A stretch of DNA of 64,000 nucleotides from Bryum argenteum (taxonomy: Eukaryota; Streptophyta; Bryopsida; Bryales; Bryaceae): positions 6,799,001 to 6,863,000 of the forward strand of contig CM073325.1 in NCBI GenBank assembly GCA_037043015.1, in the 5' to 3' direction. The notes beneath the pieces were generated by a model. That model had not been told where the DNA came from. It worked only from the letters and a program-made list of their open reading frames with translations, and searched no databases. This document shows positions 59,680 to 64,000 of this stretch, piece after piece. The position numbers were made by a program, and so were the translations under genes. How positions within the stretch are numbered: the stretch's first letter is position 1; the number at the start of each line of letters is the position of its first letter.

Positions 59680-62077
59680 ATGGGGTCGTCCTGGGAATTG
59701 CTGATGAAGGCCAGGGTTCATGTGGCCATGGTTCTTGTGGGCTTTGGCTATGGCGGCTACTTCGTGCTCACAAAAGCCTGCTTGACGGGTGGCGTAGACC
59801 CATTCCTGTTCGCCGTTTACCGCGATGGCATTGGCTGCCTCTTCCTCTTCCTTGTTGCCTCCTGCTTTGAAAGGTACTCTCCTTTCTTTTCTTTCGATCA
59901 ATCTTCTTTCCTTTTTGACGTAAATGAAATTGAAATTTATAGATTTGCACACACTGATTGGAAATTTCAGGGTAGAGGTCTAAGAGCTATCATTTCTTAA
60001 GCTTTACCCATCTACAGTAGCTTATTGTTTCGGATCGGTGATTCGTCCGTTCTGATTATTTTAGGGTTGTGGACATGGCAGGCAACACTGGACGAAGATG
60101 ACATGGGAAGTTGCAGGGCTTATACTTGCGCTGGCAATCGTTGGGTACGTGATGCTGGGTTCGAATATAGATAAAGACATCATTCGTATATGAACAGTAT
60201 CCTGACCGTAGCTAGCATGCATGCTGTCTTGACTTACACAAAACTATCACGGGGTTGGATCAAACGTCATGTTGTTGCATGTTGATGCAACTTGTACTTG
60301 AATTCACATGCTATAATTTCTTCGTGCTTCAGACATACTGGGATCGAAGTGCATAGTTAGAAACCTGAGCGTAGATAGCATGCATGCTGCTGAAAGTAAT
60401 AGATCAAATCCATGGTCTTAAAACTACCACGGAGTTCTATCAAAGTGAAATGTTGATGTGACTTGTACCTGGAGTAAGGATTGACAGCTGATGCTGCCAT
60501 TTTGGATTGTAATGAGGTTTAAGTTTTGCATGCCTGCAGGGTTTATTGTCAGCAGGCATTTTTCTTACGCGGATTGCAACTCACGAGTGTGATATTTTCA
60601 TCGATCGTGCTGAATTGCATCCCTGTCTGGACACTCCTCGTATCAGTGGTATTTCGGTGAGTGAACCACTCATTTCGTGTTCTAAAATCTCCTTTACCCT
60701 GCACTTTTATTAAGGAAGTGTATGGTACAGGATAGAAGAGGTTTCAGTCAAGAGGAGAGACGGACAAGCCAAAGTGCTGGCCATCCTATTCTGCTTTTTA
60801 GGGGCAACTGTGTTGACTCTATACAAGGGCCCTGTCGTATACGGAGATCCCGCACCTGTTGGAGCTTTGCCAGGGTTGGAAATTGATTCATGGCGACTTG
60901 GTGCACTCTACTGTTTCGGCTGTAGTATATGTGTCGGCCTTTTCATCAACTTGCAGGTTCTCCCTCAGCTCCTTGTAATGCTATTTGGACAAAATGGCGG
61001 TCTTCCAAGCACCATTTGTCATACCAATATCTGCAGCAGTATGTTGCACGGTCACTCTCTTTTTGTTATATCAACAATGTTCTCTGTAATATCACCAACT
61101 TTCATGACGGAAGTCATAGAACCTTGAAGCTTTTGGCCCACAATGGCCTAAAGTCATAGTTATGGAACAATTCATACCCGTCATCTTCGCGGAATATCGC
61201 CATTTATGGAATTGGGTTCTGTGGATAGATGAACTTGGTGAGCTTATACTTGTTGCATTGCAGATTCCAGCACTGAAACGATTTCCTGCTCCATTCACAT
61301 TGATGTCTCTTTCCGCCCTGCTCGGGACTTTCATGTTCGCTTTCACTGCTTCTTTTCGAATTAAAACGGCCTCCGAGTGGATTCTTGCCCCTGGACCAGA
61401 CCTCTATTCAGCCATATATGCGGTAAGCCATTATTTTAAGCCTCCATTATCGCATACCGACACAATTGGATGTCTTTTATAGCTTGACTTTTGTATTTCG
61501 TTTCGTTTGCATATGATAGATAGATTGAGTATAAGCAATTGTGATGTGCAGGGAGTAGTGGCATCAGGGTTGTGCCTCCTTCTGGGATGTTGGGTTAATC
61601 ACCAGAGCGGCCCAATTTTCGTTGCAGCATACGCTCCGACACAAGCCTTATTCTCCAGTGTTTGCAGTGTTATCTTCCTCCACGATAGGCTTTATACTGG
61701 AAGGTAGGCTCTCGTGCTCTTCTGATTGTAGCTTTTATAGCTGAAGGTGCCCTTGTGGGCTTTACATCAGCTTGTTCATTGTGGTAACTTCAAGTGATCC
61801 CCTATCAGATTAACTGTTTTCTCATGAAAATTCAGTGCATTCGTCTTTGTCATCTTAGTGCAGGTCTTGATCGCTTGATTAGACCCCGTGTTGGTTTTTA
61901 ACAGAGAATAATGCATGGTGTTTTGGCAGTATACTTGGTGCTCTGTTAGTTGCTATTGGTCTATTTCTTGTGGTTTGGGGAGCGCAAGAAGGTCAACGTT
62001 TGAATGCTCTTTCACTTCCACAAAGGAAGCAATCCTCTGTAGATACATCGCCCTTGGTGGAGCCTCTATTACTGTAA
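59680..62077 (+). CDS. WAT1-related (EamA/DMT family) membrane transporter
   Basis: Seven exons fit in phase: 59680-59873, 60082-60144, 60540-60656, 60731-60956, 61264-61422, 61552-61703 and 61930-62077 (352 aa). About ten hydrophobic helices are spread through two EamA repeats. The first opens HVAMVLVGFGYGGYFVLTKACL, with VYCQQAFFLRGLQLTS and VLNCIPVWTLLVS following. The second has GVVASGLCLLLGCWVNHQSGP and FVAAYAPTQALFSSV, then SILGALLVAIGLFLVVWG. These are family signatures of plant WAT1/UMAMIT-type transporters, which move amino acids, auxin or related small molecules across the plasma membrane or tonoplast. The C-terminal cytoplasmic tail ends in a hydrophobic L-L-L. The substrate cannot be told from sequence. 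Confidence 0.92.
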
Positions 62078-63707
62078 GTGAACTTCAGTGCTGACATCTG
62101 AAAGTTGACCCTCTTCTAAAGTAGAAGTTTGGAATGCTTATGTCGTCGTTTTCTCATGCAGAACCTGAACATATCAACAAACATTAGCATTCTATTCTTG
62201 AGGAGCTGCATCGATACCGTTGTTCATTATCAGGTATTATAGTACCACGAGAGGTAAGAAAATATTCAGGTGAATGCTGCTCATGCATTCTTTGTAGATT
62301 AAGTTCAAGAACAGCGATTTCTTACATTTTTTAAAGAATTGTACTTAAGCCAGAGGTACTCAGTTGGAGAAGATCATGTGCATTTCTGCTACATCTCTGA
62401 GGGCGCTCTTGACCTTGGGACACTGTTCGTAGTGACTGGTAGTCATTCTTTGGTGAATCTGTCTACTGTACTAGCCTGTGAAGCTTATTGCGGATTATGC
62501 AAAGTTGTAACATAATATCCTTCAATATGAGGTACAGAGTTGATGATATACTACGTAAAAGCTTGTGCTTACAGATCTACAGATTTCTGAGAGAACTACT
62601 TTATTATGGAGATTGTAGCAGTGATGGAACTGGAAGTTGATTACATTTGGAGACGTCGTTCACAACTTTTGATTTCATTGCACTTCAAACCATTTGTTTT
62701 CTGTCGTGTTTGTTAGTGTTCTCTGCCGAGTTATACTTTTATGTTTAAAAGATTTATGTTTTGATGTTAAGGTTCCATTTTCGAAGGACCAAGTTTTTAT
62801 GGTCTTGTCGTAATCGTCTTGAAAGGCTAATTTCCATCGATTACTTGGTGAATGACGAATTCCTACTGGAATGTCAATCGCCTTCTTGCGATCTATGTAA
62901 GCATTGATTCAGCATGCCCAACTTGCATACACTTAAAGTTTCAGAAATTCTCTTAGTCTAAGATATAGCCTTAGGAAGACTAAAGATCATCAATTAGATT
63001 TCATCAAAAAAACTCACCGAATTTCACATCTTCAAATGTGTAAGTAGATTTGCTCATATTGACTGGATTATGGCTGAAGCGCTTTATGTTGACGACACAT
63101 CAGGAATGTGCAAGCCCTACAGAGATGTTCGTCAAACGAATTTCGACGAACTTCAGCATCAAAAATTTCAGTGGAGATGGACTATACATACCTGCATGTT
63201 TTGATCTTATTCTAATTCAAGACGGATTATAATCTCAAAATGAAATAACCAAATGAGTCTTTCAAAATACATTAAATAGCACAAAGTCATGATAAGATCC
63301 CAGTTCATATTTGATGCATTTTTAGAATCTTATGCTACTCAACAGAAAGAGAATCATGAGTTTCAACTTCGAAGTAAAGATGCCCTTAAGAGTTCCTCGC
63401 CTCAAGCATCCCCGCAACAACGAGGAATGCCACTCATACCAAAGTTCGCAAAAGATGTACATGTCCAGATGGAAAAAGAGAAAAAGCTCTCAACTGCTCA
63501 GAATCCACTACTCTTGTGGTTTCATAGCCCAGTCACTGGTATCCTAAAGAAGTCTTGCATTCAGCCAAAATTAAGATTCTGAGAAAAAGAATCGAGGCTT
63601 TGCAGAAATGGGTCCTAAATTCCGAGGTAGTTTGACAAAATTACTTGTACAGAGGTGGCGCTTATGTCACTTTGAAGGCCTTGTAATCACATCACTTATT
63701 TCTTTCC
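62078..63707. other. 3' region of the transporter gene and intergenic DNA
   Basis: No further gene is supported. Short frames on the plus strand near 63050 and 63290 have no family likeness. Confidence 0.45.
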
Positions 63708-63806
63708 TCATCTTGGCAGCAGCCGGTATTCAGGAGGGACAGAGCTGTAGAGACGCTTGATGTTGGGGCAGAGACCACGAATAGTGGCCAAACCAGCGGC
63801 TGTGAT
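63708..63806 (-). CDS. last exon of an LRR (RNI-type) protein, continues off the right edge
   Basis: Behind a good acceptor (ggatatgcag at 63816-63807), a 32-codon exon in phase 0 ends in TGA at 63710-63708. It reads as one leucine-rich repeat of the cysteine-containing type (ITAAGLATIRGLCPNIKRLY) and a short tail. F-box/LRR and AMN1-like proteins end this way. The rest of the gene lies at or beyond the right edge; I found no convincing further exon in the last 190 bases. Confidence 0.6.
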   Translation of the reverse strand: MTAAGLATIRGLCPNIKRLYSSVPPEYRLLPR

Positions 63807-64000
63807 CTGCATATCCACACCAAAAGCTCAGCCCACATTGACTAATATTTAATAGCTCAACTAAAGAAAACTTGACTAAGAAGACGCAAGCAACTGAACA
63901 CGCAATAAAACATTACTTCGGCATGCTAAAAACTTCAAACATGCTTATGATGGAGAAAACTTCGAAGGAACTACAATCTCACGAATGCTGAATCCCCAGA

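Noticed and set aside
63289..63582. 97-codon plus-strand frame near the right edge
   Set aside because: No recognisable domain or splice support, and it lies opposite the 3' flank of the LRR gene.

Overview
This window is nuclear DNA of a land plant. It has many-exon genes with short GT-AG introns (mostly 80-300 bp), AT-rich intergenic DNA, and plant-specific families (AP2/ERF-like domain, WAT1/EamA transporter, CNGC group IVa channel, TIR-NB-ARC-LRR receptor). An alpha/beta-hydrolase and protein-kinase domains sit beside NLR-type parts. Those are the N-terminal classes known for NLR receptors of bryophytes, so I infer a moss or liverwort; the species cannot be named from sequence alone.

Layout. 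(1) 0-8 kb, minus strand: an AP2-like gene running off the left edge; a pseudokinase/alpha-beta-hydrolase gene (365-3508); and an MLKL-like (four-helix domain plus kinase) gene spliced to a TIR exon (3632-6143). (2) 8-11 kb: repeats and hairpins. (3) 11.2-18.5 kb: a convergent pair of related kinases, one a pseudogene (about 11165-12619, +) and one intact (16305-18541, -). (4) 18.5-24.7 kb: duplicated 5' leader of that kinase, a transposon-like copy and tandem repeats. (5) 24.7-35.1 kb, plus strand: an inverted copy of region 1, with four-helix domain, pseudokinase 1, pseudokinase 2 and hydrolase (26011-30863), followed by TIR, NB-ARC and LRR (31614-35088). (6) 35-44.5 kb: mostly noncoding, with a MITE, a foldback element and one coiled-coil gene (39454-40578, -). 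(7) 44.6-62.1 kb, ordinary genes: CNGC channel (+), vasohibin-like gene (-), SDR12-like dehydrogenase/reductase (+), WAT1-related transporter (+). (8) At the right edge, the last exon of an LRR protein (-).

The main point of interest is the immune-type locus of regions 1-5. About 6-7 kb is present twice as inverted arms. The kinase, hydrolase and TIR modules are the same in both arms but joined differently: left, kinase-TIR and pseudokinase-hydrolase(-AP2?); right, kinase-pseudokinase-hydrolase(-TIR-NB-ARC-LRR?). On the right, a phase-compatible chain of exons would join everything into one reading frame of about 2139 residues. That would be an NLR carrying an MLKL-like region, two pseudokinases, a hydrolase and a TIR. 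Whether this is one gene or two needs transcript evidence.

Exon limits were worked out by hand from splice consensus, frame and homology between copies. They should be read as models.
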